Of a DNA stretch of 64,000 bases, positions 10,201 through 18,466 are shown piece after piece. Made by a program: the position numbers and the translations under genes. Numbering within the stretch: position 1 is the stretch's first letter; every line of letters starts with the position of its first letter. A model generated the notes under the pieces. That model ran no database searches, was not told where the DNA came from, and saw only the letters and a list, made by a program, of their open reading frames with translations. Source of the DNA: Pontibacter lucknowensis (GTDB lineage Bacteria; Bacteroidota; Bacteroidia; Cytophagales; Hymenobacteraceae); the NCBI RefSeq assembly GCF_900156415.1, contig NZ_FTNM01000002.1, forward strand, positions 992,001 to 1,056,000, given 5' to 3'.

Positions 10201-11257
10201 CGAAGTCACCTCCCTCACTGGCCAGGCGGTAGACGATGCCGGCCGCTTTTTCCATGTCCACCACAATCAGGCGGTCGCTTTTGGTGCGGATGCGGTTCTC
10301 GGCCATGGCGGCCAGCTTTACGTTGAAACGTGAAGTAAACTCGACTGCCGCCGGATCATTCGGCTGAAGTACCCGGTTGATGATGAGTCCCAGCACAACG
10401 GTGACTTCTTTGTTGGCCCTGGCTTCATAGGCATCTACTTCGTCAAGTATAGCAGCCATTTCAGCAATAGCCTGATCGTCATCGGTGACACCCCACTGAC
10501 CGCCGTTTGTGCCCAGGTGCAGCAGCACGACATCCGGGTTGAACTTGTCCAGGTAAGTGCCTGAGCCCCGCGACACTAACACATTGTCCTGGTTGCGGTA
10601 ACTGCTGGTACGCAGCAGGCTTGCAATGTCGCCGGTGCGCGCCGCTGAAAAGCCAGCGTTCTGATCGTTTGCCAGTGTTGCACTGCCCGAGCGCTCGCTA
10701 CCCACGAAGGTGAACTTAGCGTTGGCCCCCATCAGTAGGTCGTACAACTGCTTACGGTAAGCGATGCGCTGGGCGTCCGGGCGGGTGTCGCTGAATTTGG
10801 TGCCGTGGGTGTTGGAGTCACCAAGCGGCATGATGTTGAATGTCTTGGGCTGCGCGTGCGTGGTGGCGCTCACTGTGCTGCTCCAGGGCGAGTCGCCTGC
10901 GCTATCCACTGCCTTCACACGATAATAGTAGGTTTCGCCGTAGCCCAAACCTGTGTCGCGGTAGGTATAGATTGTTTTACCACTTGTTACTGAGACGGTG
11001 GCATGCTCCTGAAATCCAGCTCCTGGAAACAGCGACCGCTCCACCACATATCGGCTTGCACCTGTCACAGCATTCCATTGAACGGTGATGGCGCCAACAA
11101 GGGAGGGCTGTGCTTTGACAGCAGCAGGGGCTGTGGCAAAAAAGGCGTTCGGAGCAGCTGTACTTTTAAGTCCTGTAAGTGCCGATGCTATAAGAAGTAC
11201 TGTAAAAAGTATAAGTCTGGCCTGTTCTCTATAGCTGAACGAGTAGATTTTATCCAT
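7253..11257 (-). CDS. Giant secreted SGNH hydrolase with Ig-like repeats and type IX (CHU_C) sorting domain
   Basis: About 1334 residues counted from the ATG at 11257; a longer TTG version from 11308 only adds residues before the signal peptide. Order of parts: signal peptide; fibronectin type III domain (about 45-135); SGNH/GDSL esterase domain with GDSNTHG (Ser148), LHLGTNGGQ and the Asp/His block DDSLHPSESGYQ; two Ig-like or Big-like linkers; four near-tandem Ig-like repeats with a conserved TxxPFTVxFxFxExVxGF pattern; further adhesive domains; and a C-terminal CHU_C sorting domain (AFSPDNDGINDTW ... GSYFYIIEVKD). It is predicted to be exported by the type IX system and attached to the surface, acting on acetylated or esterified polysaccharide. 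The substrate is unknown. It forms an operon with the PorP/SprF gene. Confidence 0.9.
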   Translation of the reverse strand: MDKIYSFSYREQARLILFTVLLIASALTGLKSTAAPNAFFATAPAAVKAQPSLVGAITVQWNAVTGASRYVVERSLFPGAGFQEHATVSVTSGKTIYTYRDTGLGYGETYYYRVKAVDSAGDSPWSSTVSATTHAQPKTFNIMPLGDSNTHGTKFSDTRPDAQRIAYRKQLYDLLMGANAKFTFVGSERSGSATLANDQNAGFSAARTGDIASLLRTSSYRNQDNVLVSRGSGTYLDKFNPDVVLLHLGTNGGQWGVTDDDQAIAEMAAILDEVDAYEARANKEVTVVLGLIINRVLQPNDPAAVEFTSRFNVKLAAMAENRIRTKSDRLIVVDMEKAAGIVYRLASEGGDFDDSLHPSESGYQKMANQWFKALEPLLKPSTVSTSAPETTITQKPAEISKEKSPTFAFTSNKSPVYFEVSLNGAEYTVVSTPYTLSNLADGRYTLSVRAVDAAGRRDATPATHTWTIITEPPTPPVFTAVTEDRGPVNNDRVTSDNTIRLSGKAQNGVEVTVREAERGELGKVKTNEGGDWSFNYEGTALPAGVYRFTAIATDIAGNESKVSNTFTVTIDLTRPDIAISTEAKSPVKEAFQVQFKFTEEVYGLAAGDITVTGGTLGDLKEVNKSTYTATITPPANGQGTVAISLAANKATDLAGNANTASNKLEIAYDLKRPKVTLSSDAPQLVKAPFTVRFTFDEAVTGFAAADISVQNGSAGNLKSESATVYTATISPASDGEVVVSLAANKVTDEAGNGNEASAELKRLYDVAPPTVTLATTAGNLTNAAIPVTITFSEPVTGLSLNSFGVTNGKLSSLQKQDNTTYTVLLTPDKDGETSLQLAEDKVEDQAGNGNTASNVLKRQYDATPPTVALSTGAAELTNEPFTVNFRFSEVVEGFAVADITVGNGSASEFNKTGDQTYSALIRPAADGQVTVRVTAGKAQDAAGNPNTASNTLGIQYDSTPPAGYAVAFTTDKVEHNNQQNISFSVKGAEQGATYFYTISSDKGGTDVTGTASTTTTSFNVQNLDLSGLHDGTLTLTFYQVDAAGNRGADATAQVVKMTKNILTVSSLEAISVKFRTSFEDLPLPSQVKVRYTNGEEEDLEIKWQQGNYNGLEPGTYTLSGELVLKPNTTNQDNRKASITVTVEPNQPPTAIAISQNTFKPDATPAEVLLTFSTTDPDDETHTYALVNGQGAEHNSYFELRDDKLYLKSNEGLSGIRNFSIRVRTTDPYRNSFEQTFTLSKEVYQPANPIKLVNAFSPDNDGINDTWTVPELKFYDEISIQVFDRAGRRLFHTTNPEQGWDGRGQDGQVKEGSYFYIIEVKDINLLQKGVLTVLK

Positions 11258-11498
11258 AGAAATTAAAAGAAACGTAATTGAGCACCTTGCAGAGCCGATG
11301 TTATGCAAGTTCAGAGAGCTAAACGAAAAACTTTTTGACAGGTTGAGTAATTGGACCAGAATATATAGTAATACTCGTTGCCAGGAGGGTCAGTTGTCCG
11401 TTATTTCTTGTGTAGAGCAACTCTCAAAGCGACCATTTTTGGACCAAAGTAGACACAGAAAAGAGCACTTCGGGCAAAAAATATTATCTTGGCCCAAC

Positions 11499-12395
11499 AT
11501 GGAACAGAAGAAGGTACACCTGGTGCTGGGAAGCGGCGGCGCGCGCGGTTTGGCCCATATCGGCGTCATCGAAGTGCTGGAAGAAGAGGGCTTCGAGATT
11601 GTGAGTGTGGCCGGCTGCTCGATGGGTGCCGTGGTGGGCGGGCTGTATGTCGCTGGCTACAACCAGGCCTATAAAGAGTGGATGCTGACCATGACACGAA
11701 GCGCGGTCTTCAACCTGCTCGACTTTACCTTAACCCGGCAGGGTTTTATCAAGGGCGAAAAGGTGTTCAATGTGCTGCGGGAGGTGACGGGTGCGCAGGA
11801 GATCCAACACCTCAAAATCCCTTTCACGGCTGTGGCCACCGACATGCTCCGAAACGAAGAAGTTCACTACACCTCCGGTGATCTGTACAAAGCCCTGCGT
11901 GCCTCTATTGCTATACCTGGCGTGTTCACACCCGTGCTCGAGAACGGGCAGTTCCTGGTCGACGGCGGAGTGCTCAATCCCCTCCCCCTCAACCTGGTGC
12001 GAAAAAAGGAAAACGAACTGGTCGTGGCGGTCAACCTCAATGGCCCGGCTTCCGGAGAAAAGCCGATGCTGAAGGTGAACGAGCGTCCGGAGGCTGTGTC
12101 GGCCCTCTGGAAGTGGCTGCACCTGACCGGCCAGGACAAGGGGAACGCTGCCGGTGATTTTTCACCGCTCTCGGATTACTCCTTACGGGAACTGCTGTTA
12201 CTGTCCTACCAAATGACCCAGGACCGCCTGACCAGCCTCATGCTGCAGGTATACCCCCCCGACGTACTGGTCGAAATACCGGTGGACTCCTGCTCTATAT
12301 TTGAATTTCATAGAGCGGAGACTCAGATCGAATTGGGACGTGAAACCTGCCAGAAGGTGTTGACTCCCTATACCTGTCCATCTTCAGGCTGTTAG
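11499..12395 (+). CDS. Patatin-like phospholipase (intact copy)
   Basis: A 298-residue serine hydrolase of the RssA/patatin type, expected to cleave acyl esters of phospholipids in the cytoplasm. It shows the oxyanion loop GSGGARG (residues 11-17), the nucleophile elbow GCSMG (Ser41) and the catalytic Asp in VDGGVLNPLP (Asp155). The ATG at 11499 is chosen because the family motif starts within ten residues; the frame is open further upstream from 11298 but without homology. A second copy, about 95% identical over 390 bases, lies at 13751, beyond the epimerase. The last dozen residues (LTPYTCPSSGC) differ from the C-terminal remnant of that second copy, so the extreme C-termini have diverged or been replaced. 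Confidence 0.9.
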   Translation: MEQKKVHLVLGSGGARGLAHIGVIEVLEEEGFEIVSVAGCSMGAVVGGLYVAGYNQAYKEWMLTMTRSAVFNLLDFTLTRQGFIKGEKVFNVLREVTGAQEIQHLKIPFTAVATDMLRNEEVHYTSGDLYKALRASIAIPGVFTPVLENGQFLVDGGVLNPLPLNLVRKKENELVVAVNLNGPASGEKPMLKVNERPEAVSALWKWLHLTGQDKGNAAGDFSPLSDYSLRELLLLSYQMTQDRLTSLMLQVYPPDVLVEIPVDSCSIFEFHRAETQIELGRETCQKVLTPYTCPSSGC

Positions 12396-12480
12396 GAGGA
12401 AGGATTTGCAGGCTCCTCACGGTAGAATTCGATTACTATACCTTGTTTCAGCTGTTATCAAATGAACATAAATGACGCTT

Positions 12481-13548
12481 TCAGGCTGCTTTCTCCATGG
12501 CTTGGTTTTTATAATAAGCTTTAAACCAGCTCAGAAACTTCCCTATACCTTCTTCCAGACAAGTGCGGGGTCTATACCCGATGGCTGTTACCAAGTCATC
12601 TACATCGGCGTAGGTAACCGGCACATCGCCGGATTGCATGGGCAACAGGTCAATACTGGCCTTTTTATGCAAGCCACTCTCCAGCAGCGCCACCATTTCA
12701 AGCAATAGCACGGGCTGGTTATTGCCAATATTATACAAGCGGAAAGGGGCTTCAGGAGCACGTTTTTTAGCGATCTTTGGTGCACGTAGCAGCAGTTTCG
12801 TTACGGCGGTTACCACATCGTCAACATAAGTAAAATCACGCCACATGTTGCCTTGGTTGTACAGATGGATTGTACGCTCCTCGGCAATGCATTTGGCAAA
12901 GTGCAGGCAGGCCATGTCTGGTCTCCCCCATGGCCCATACACCGTAAAAAAGCGCATGCCCGTGGTAGGTATACCATACAAATGGGCATAACTGTACGCC
13001 ATTACCTCGTTCGCCTTTTTGGTGGCGGCATAGAAAGAAATCGGATGATCTGTATTATGGCTTGTCGAAAAAGGAATCTCTACATTTTGTCCGTAAACGG
13101 AGCTAGAGGAAGCGAAGAGCAAGTGTTTCACCGGATATTTCCGGCAAGCTTCCAGGATGTTGGCAAACCCCACCAGGTTACTTTCCACATAGGCAATCGG
13201 ATTTTCCAGGCTATACAATACCCCGGCTTGCGCAGCCAGGTGCACCACGATTTCAAACTGCTGTTCCTGAAAGAGTTTGTCTAAAGAGTGAGCATCTGTT
13301 AAGTCGAGCTGGATAAATTGTCTAGAGGCAATATCTGAACTTTGGATGCAGTTGTTGTACGATATCCGGGATTTCTCAAAGCCTTGTTCTTTGAGGCGGT
13401 CATACTTTAGTGCCGGATCATAATAATGATTGATGACATCGAGCCCCACCACTTCAAAATGATTATGTTGCAAAGCCATCACCACATGGTGTCCGATGAA
13501 CCCCGCACTTCCGGTTACCAAGATTCTCTTTTTCCTGCTCATGTTCAT
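12481..13548 (-). CDS. NAD-dependent epimerase/dehydratase, UDP-glucuronate 4-epimerase-like
   Basis: A 355-residue extended short-chain dehydrogenase. The Rossmann motif TGSAGFIG is at 12-19 and the active-site pair Tyr173/Lys177 lies in SFYAATKK. Also present are HLAAQAGVLYSLENP and RFFTVYGPWGRPDMA, both typical of UDP-glucuronate 4-epimerases and UDP-GalNAc epimerases that supply sugars for capsule or O-antigen. The ATG at 13548 is used; a second ATG two codons later is equally possible. No other glycan gene is adjacent. It stands between the two patatin copies in the opposite orientation, so it was probably caught in or inserted by the local rearrangement. Confidence 0.9.
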   Translation of the reverse strand: MNMSRKKRILVTGSAGFIGHHVVMALQHNHFEVVGLDVINHYYDPALKYDRLKEQGFEKSRISYNNCIQSSDIASRQFIQLDLTDAHSLDKLFQEQQFEIVVHLAAQAGVLYSLENPIAYVESNLVGFANILEACRKYPVKHLLFASSSSVYGQNVEIPFSTSHNTDHPISFYAATKKANEVMAYSYAHLYGIPTTGMRFFTVYGPWGRPDMACLHFAKCIAEERTIHLYNQGNMWRDFTYVDDVVTAVTKLLLRAPKIAKKRAPEAPFRLYNIGNNQPVLLLEMVALLESGLHKKASIDLLPMQSGDVPVTYADVDDLVTAIGYRPRTCLEEGIGKFLSWFKAYYKNQAMEKAA

Positions 13549-13750
13549 TCGAGCTAAGTATGATCCTTCACTATCCTCCCAGAATTATATAATACGTGTT
13601 ACACCAAGAATCAAAGAAAAAATAAAAAAATTAGTTTAACTACAATTCACTGCCTATATCCGTGCACAGCCTATAAACTCAACAAACGAAAATACCAATA
13701 TTTACCTTACTTATTGAAGCAGTTATAGTGGTCTTTTGTTAGTTCCTCGG

Positions 13751-14260
13751 ATGAAAAAAATAACTTTTCAGAGCTTGGAACGCAGGGCGGTACACTTGGT
13801 GCTGGGAAGCGGCGGCGCGCGTGGATTGGCCCATATCGGCGTCATCGAAGTGCTGGAAGAAGAGGGCTTCGAGATTGTGAGTGTGGCCGGCTGCTCGATG
13901 GGTGCCGTGGTGGGCGGGCTGTATGCCGCCGGCTACAACCAGGCCTATAAAGAATGGATGCTGACCATGACCCGAAGCGCGGTCTTCAACCTGCTCGACT
14001 TCACCTTAACCCGGCAGGGTTTCATCAAGGGCGAAAAGGTGTTCAATGTGCTGCGGGAGGTGACGGGTGCGCAGGAAATCCAACACCTCAAAATCCCTTT
14101 CACGGCTGTGGCCACCGATATGCTCCGAAACGAAGAAGTCCACTATACCTCCGGTGATCTGTACAAAGCCCTGCGTGCCTCGAGACTCAGATCGAATTGG
14201 GGCGTGAAACTTGCCGCAGGGCTTTGGCATCACGCACGATTTTTTTAAGTTGAAACCGGA
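13751..14260 (+). pseudogene. Patatin-like phospholipase, second copy broken by internal deletion
   Basis: From about 13790 to 14180 the sequence follows the intact copy (11511-11903) almost base for base, including GSGGARG and GCSMG. It then jumps, right after the codons for KALRAS, to sequence matching the intact copy from about 12317 (GAGACTCAGATCGAATTGGG). About 400 bases are missing, including the catalytic Asp, and the frame shifts. The open frame therefore ends in an unrelated tail at 14248. Read in the original frame, the remnant ends ETQIELGRETCRRAL..., which looks like a genuine family C-terminus. The ATG at 13751 gives a different N-terminus (MKKITFQSLERR) from the first copy. The product cannot be active. 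Confidence 0.85.
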
Positions 14261-14409
14261 GCCGGTGTAAACGAACTATCACTGCTTATCGCTAACTTTA
14301 TTTAATTGACGTTACGAATCGATAGCACTACACGTGGTTCTCCAAATCAATAGAGGCTGTTCTGAAAGAACTGGCAGTAGACCCTGCTCAGGGACTTTCC
14401 GAAGCGGAA

Positions 14410-16995
14410 GTGAAAGCCCGTCTGGAAAAGTATGGCCCTAATAAACTGACGGCAAGAAAGAAAAAGAGCATCCTGCAGCTCTTCCTGGCGCAGCTGCAGG
14501 ACTGGCTCATCTATGTGCTGTTTGCGGCAGTGGTGATCACCGTGTTCATGGGCGAATACATCGACGCCATCATCATCCTGGCCGTGATCATCCTCAATGC
14601 GGTACTGGGTGTGGTGCAGGAAGTGAAGGCGGGCAACGCCATCGAAGCGCTCCAGAAAATAGCCGCCCCCAAAGCCCTCGTGCGCCGCGAGGGTGTCGTG
14701 AAAGAGGTTGACTCTGAAACCGTAGTGCCGGGCGATGTGCTGATCCTGGATGCCGGCAGGTATATTGCCGCCGACCTCCGGCTGCTGGAGTCGGCCAACC
14801 TGCAGATAGAGGAGTCGGCCCTGACCGGCGAATCCGTTCCCTCCCCCAAGGATGCCACCATTACCTTAAAAGCGCCCAACACACCCCTCGGGGACCGCGA
14901 CAATGCCGCCTTCATGTCCACACTGGTGACGGCGGGCAGAGGCTCAGGAGTGGTCGTGGGCACCGGCATGCAGACCGAGGTGGGCAAGATCGCCACCATC
15001 ATCGACACCGAAGAAGAAATCAAAACCCCGCTGGAGATCCGGCTAAACAAACTCGGCAAATCACTTGGCAAATTCGCGATCGGCATCTGCGTGCTGATCT
15101 TTGTGGTGGCCCTGCTGCAAGGGAGAGACCTGGCGGAGATGTTCCTGATCTCGGTTTCGCTGGCAGTGGCCTCTATCCCCGAGGGCCTGGCTGCCATCGT
15201 GGCCATTGTGCTTTCGATCGGCGTTACGAACATGTCCAAACGCAACGCCATTATCAGGCGCTTGCCAGCGGTGGAAACACTGGGCTCGGTCAACATCATC
15301 TGTTCCGACAAGACGGGCACGCTCACACAGAACAAAATGACGGTGCTCCGATACTTTAACTCCGAGGGAGAAGTGGCTGTGGAGCGGGAAAAGGAAAACC
15401 CGTCTACCGACGATGCCGCTCTGCTCGCCAAAGCCATGGTGCTCTGCTCCGACGCCACCTACGAAAACGGCGAAGGCACCGGCGACCCCACCGAAATCGC
15501 CCTGCTGATCCTGGGAGACGACTTAGGGATAGATCGCCAGGCACTGGGCAGGCAGAGCAAACGCATCGACGAGTTTTCATTTGACTCGGACCGGAAGCTG
15601 ATGTCGACTTTGAACGAGGAAAACGGAAGGTATACCGTGTACACCAAAGGCGCCATCGACAACCTTCTGCAGCTGACCACGCATGTACACATAAAAGGAC
15701 AGGTGGTCCCCATCTCTGAGCAACACAAACAGCAGGTACAGGAAGCGACCGCCCGCATGTCGGGGCAGGCCCTCCGTACGCTGGGGGTCGCTTACAAGCC
15801 CGTTGACACGGTGATTGGTGCAGATGAGATGGAGCAGGACCTGATCCTGCTGGGGCTGGTCGGGATGATGGACCCTCCGAGAATGGAGGTGAAGGACTCC
15901 GTGCGCAAAGCAAAAGAGGCGGGCATTAAAACCATCATGATCACGGGCGACCACAAGATCACCGCCTTTGCCATCGGCTATGAACTAGGTATAGCCGATC
16001 ACCTGGACCAGGCCATTACGGGTCAGGAAATAGACAGGCTAAGCGAAACCGAATTCAGTGAAAAGGTCAATGACTACCGCATCTTCGCACGGGTCTCGCC
16101 GGAGCATAAAGTGAGAATTGTGCGTGCCCTCAAGGCGCAGGGAAATGTGGTGTCGATGACGGGAGACGGCGTGAACGATGCGCCCTCGCTTAACGCAGCT
16201 GACATCGGGGTGGCCATGGGCATAACGGGGACTGACGTGGCCAAAAACGCTTCGGACATGATTCTGACCGATGATAATTTTGCCACGATAGTATCGGCCA
16301 TCGAACAGGGCCGGAACATCTACAACAACATCCGGAAAGCCGTGCTCTTTCTGCTGTCCTGCAACCTGGGCGAGGTGGTGGCCATGTTCATCACGCTGAT
16401 GATCGGCTGGGAAGCACCCTTGATCGCCACCCAGCTCCTTTGGATTAACCTGCTCACGGACTCCATGCCGGCCGTGGCACTGGGCATGGACCCCGGCGAC
16501 CCGGATGTGATGAAGGAGAAGCCCCGCAGTCCGAATGAGAGTTTCTTTACCGGCATTGCGGGCTGGCGTGTGCTGGGGGGCGGCATTCTGATCGGTACAC
16601 TCACCATTTTTGCCTTCTGGTTCGGCTACTATGAGCACGGCTATACCCCTTTTGATGATGTTGTGCCTGTCGCCACGCTGGAGAACGCCAGAACCCTGGC
16701 CTTTATGACACTGGTGGCCTGCCAGCTCTTTTATGCGCTGGCCATGCGGCATCCGACGAAATCCATTTTCCAGCTGGGCGTTTTCTCGAATAGGTACCTG
16801 ATAGGCGCCATCGTGCTGGGGCTGGCACTGCAATTGGTGGTGGTAGCCGTCCCTTTGATGCGGAAAGCTTTCAACCTGACCATGCTCGATACTCCCGGTT
16901 GGTTAATGGTCCTGACCCTAGGCTTAGTACCGCTCCTGGTGAATGAACTGGGCAAAATATACCTACGGGCCCGCAAAAAGCAGCAATCATCTTAA
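14410..16995 (+). CDS. Cation-translocating P-type ATPase, PMCA/SERCA (Ca2+) type, 5' end irregular
   Basis: A complete catalytic P-type ATPase core of 861 residues from a GTG at 14410: TGES actuator loop (ALTGESVPSP), phosphorylation motif CSDKTGTLTQNK (Asp300), hinge MTGDGVNDAPSLNAADIGVA and a C-terminal helix domain with NLLTDSMPAVALG. It resembles calcium pumps of the P2A group, so Ca2+ or Mn2+ export is likely. Homology clearly begins earlier: 28 codons upstream (14326-14409) still read as the cation-ATPase N-domain (YTWFSKSIEAVLKELAVDPA). That stretch has no ATG, GTG or TTG and is closed by a TAG at 14323. Either a rare start codon is used or the 5' end was lost in the same rearrangement that broke the patatin copy just upstream. 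Confidence 0.9.
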   Translation: MKARLEKYGPNKLTARKKKSILQLFLAQLQDWLIYVLFAAVVITVFMGEYIDAIIILAVIILNAVLGVVQEVKAGNAIEALQKIAAPKALVRREGVVKEVDSETVVPGDVLILDAGRYIAADLRLLESANLQIEESALTGESVPSPKDATITLKAPNTPLGDRDNAAFMSTLVTAGRGSGVVVGTGMQTEVGKIATIIDTEEEIKTPLEIRLNKLGKSLGKFAIGICVLIFVVALLQGRDLAEMFLISVSLAVASIPEGLAAIVAIVLSIGVTNMSKRNAIIRRLPAVETLGSVNIICSDKTGTLTQNKMTVLRYFNSEGEVAVEREKENPSTDDAALLAKAMVLCSDATYENGEGTGDPTEIALLILGDDLGIDRQALGRQSKRIDEFSFDSDRKLMSTLNEENGRYTVYTKGAIDNLLQLTTHVHIKGQVVPISEQHKQQVQEATARMSGQALRTLGVAYKPVDTVIGADEMEQDLILLGLVGMMDPPRMEVKDSVRKAKEAGIKTIMITGDHKITAFAIGYELGIADHLDQAITGQEIDRLSETEFSEKVNDYRIFARVSPEHKVRIVRALKAQGNVVSMTGDGVNDAPSLNAADIGVAMGITGTDVAKNASDMILTDDNFATIVSAIEQGRNIYNNIRKAVLFLLSCNLGEVVAMFITLMIGWEAPLIATQLLWINLLTDSMPAVALGMDPGDPDVMKEKPRSPNESFFTGIAGWRVLGGGILIGTLTIFAFWFGYYEHGYTPFDDVVPVATLENARTLAFMTLVACQLFYALAMRHPTKSIFQLGVFSNRYLIGAIVLGLALQLVVVAVPLMRKAFNLTMLDTPGWLMVLTLGLVPLLVNELGKIYLRARKKQQSS

Positions 16996-17032
16996 CAAGC
17001 CATGCATCTTTCCTGGTGCTTGCGATCACAGA

Positions 17033-18250
17033 TCATTTTCTGGAGGGCAGCGTGAAGTTGAGGTCCGTGCTGATGATGAAAGCTTTGAGGCCATCGCTGC
17101 GCCAATAGTTGGCACCCCGCAGTTCTATCCCTTTCAGCGAGGTTTTGTTCTTCGAGAAAGGCAGTCCGAATTTGGCTATACCTGTCAGGGGCGAGTAGCG
17201 CAACCCTATACCTGCTTTGTGGCTGGTAAAGCCCGACAGATCATAGTCGGAGGTATAGAACACCTGGCTCAGACTGTGCTCTTTGTAAGGTGCAAAGTAG
17301 TCGGCTGCCGTTTGGGTATGGAAGCGGTAGAAAGGGTAGAACGAAAAGAAAGGCCCGAACTTAATGGGTGTTTCCAGCTCGATGGTGTTGGCCGTCACGC
17401 CCCAGTTGTCGCTGTAGAAACGGTAGAAAAAGCGCGAAGTCACATAGTCATTCACGTAGTAGTTCACCCGCAACCCCAGCGGGTACTTCAGGCGCTGGTC
17501 CGGCAGTTGCTCTACCTGTGCAATCTCCTGCTCCCGGAAATACACCCTGTGAAAGGGCGTGGAGAGCAGACCGGACTGGTACACGATATCGGCGCTTAGC
17601 GAAGCCTGCATCTTCTGGTTGATCACCTGCGACAAAGTAGCCGAAAGGTTGTAGGACTGTCGCTTGTTGGTGCTCACCAGGCTTTTACCGTTGCGCAGTT
17701 CCTCCGGGTAGATCAGCGTCCAGGTGTCGAAGTAGATCATGCCTGTCAGGCTGAGTTCCCGGTTGCCGTCCCGCGACTCCTGCGCCCAGCCGCCCCCCAC
17801 TGACAGCGACTGGTAATCGTATTCGGTAGAGCCACCTATGCTCAGGCTTTTCGTCGTCCTTGCCAGGCTGTTGCGGCGGCTGATGCCCAGGTTGAGGTGT
17901 GTGCGCAAATCAGATTTAGAGGCGGATGAGACGTTAAAATCGATGTTGTCGGTAGAAGCCGAAGAGTAAAAGTCCATCCCGAAGTTCACATTCAGGTTAG
18001 TGACCGTATCGAGCGGCACATTCACGATAATGGTCGGCGTGACACCCGTCAGCTGCTCGGTGCCAATGCCTCCGGTCACCGGCGAGTGGTTGCCGTCCTG
18101 GCTGTAGTAGCTGCCGAGGATGTTCACCTCTGCCGGTTCCAGCTTGCGTACGCGGCGCGAAGGGGCCGTAACAGTCGTGTTTTGCGCGAAGGCCGTCGTA
18201 GCCATGGCGCAGGCCATCATGAGGCCGATATACCTCAGTTGCATCCGCAC
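17033..18250 (-). CDS. DUF3570 outer-membrane protein
   Basis: A 405-residue exported protein with signal peptide (LMMACAMATTAFAQ) and alternating aromatic strands consistent with a beta-barrel, ending in LNFTLPSRK. It matches the DUF3570 family pattern: SYYSQDGNHSPVTGGIGTEQ near the N-terminus and long strands of polar/aromatic alternation. Last gene of a minus-strand cassette (thioredoxin, ApbE, DUF4266, DUF3570). Its start overlaps the end of the DUF4266 gene by 16 bases, which implies translational coupling. These four families travel together in many Gram-negative bacteria. The system is uncharacterised; redox or flavin-dependent envelope chemistry is the natural inference from ApbE and the thioredoxin. 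Confidence 0.88.
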   Translation of the reverse strand: MRMQLRYIGLMMACAMATTAFAQNTTVTAPSRRVRKLEPAEVNILGSYYSQDGNHSPVTGGIGTEQLTGVTPTIIVNVPLDTVTNLNVNFGMDFYSSASTDNIDFNVSSASKSDLRTHLNLGISRRNSLARTTKSLSIGGSTEYDYQSLSVGGGWAQESRDGNRELSLTGMIYFDTWTLIYPEELRNGKSLVSTNKRQSYNLSATLSQVINQKMQASLSADIVYQSGLLSTPFHRVYFREQEIAQVEQLPDQRLKYPLGLRVNYYVNDYVTSRFFYRFYSDNWGVTANTIELETPIKFGPFFSFYPFYRFHTQTAADYFAPYKEHSLSQVFYTSDYDLSGFTSHKAGIGLRYSPLTGIAKFGLPFSKNKTSLKGIELRGANYWRSDGLKAFIISTDLNFTLPSRK

Positions 18251-18462
18251 CCCCCTCCTACTTTACCGCCGTTTGCACCCGAGGCACCTTCGCGGTACGA
18301 TTGGAAATTCGTCTCAAAGGCCTCTATTTTCCGTGCACTCAGCTTCATCTCCTCCTCGTTCAGCAAAGTTTTCTGATAAGGTTTAACGACTTCGCAGCCA
18401 CCCAGCGCGCCAAGCAAAACGGCACCACAGGCATACCACGCGACACTTCTGATCAACTTCAT
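18235..18462 (-). CDS. DUF4266 lipoprotein
   Basis: A 75-residue lipoprotein: signal peptide with lipobox (LGALGGC), a charged helix (NEEEMKLSARKIEAFE) and a Gly-rich tail ending GGGCGCN, the hallmark of DUF4266. Lipidation at the first Cys would anchor it in the outer membrane facing the periplasm. It lies 4 bases after the ApbE gene and overlaps the DUF3570 gene by 16 bases. The tail holds EGASGANGG, which recalls, but does not match, the (D/N)x(S/T)GA(T/S) sequence flavinylated by ApbE; the final Thr or Ser is Asn here. Function unknown. Confidence 0.88.
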   Translation of the reverse strand: MKLIRSVAWYACGAVLLGALGGCEVVKPYQKTLLNEEEMKLSARKIEAFETNFQSYREGASGANGGKVGGGCGCN

Positions 18463-18466
18463 GGGC

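Noticed and set aside
16039..16833. A 264-codon minus-strand open frame within the Ca-type ATPase gene
   Set aside because: It is antisense to the conserved hinge and membrane domains of the ATPase.
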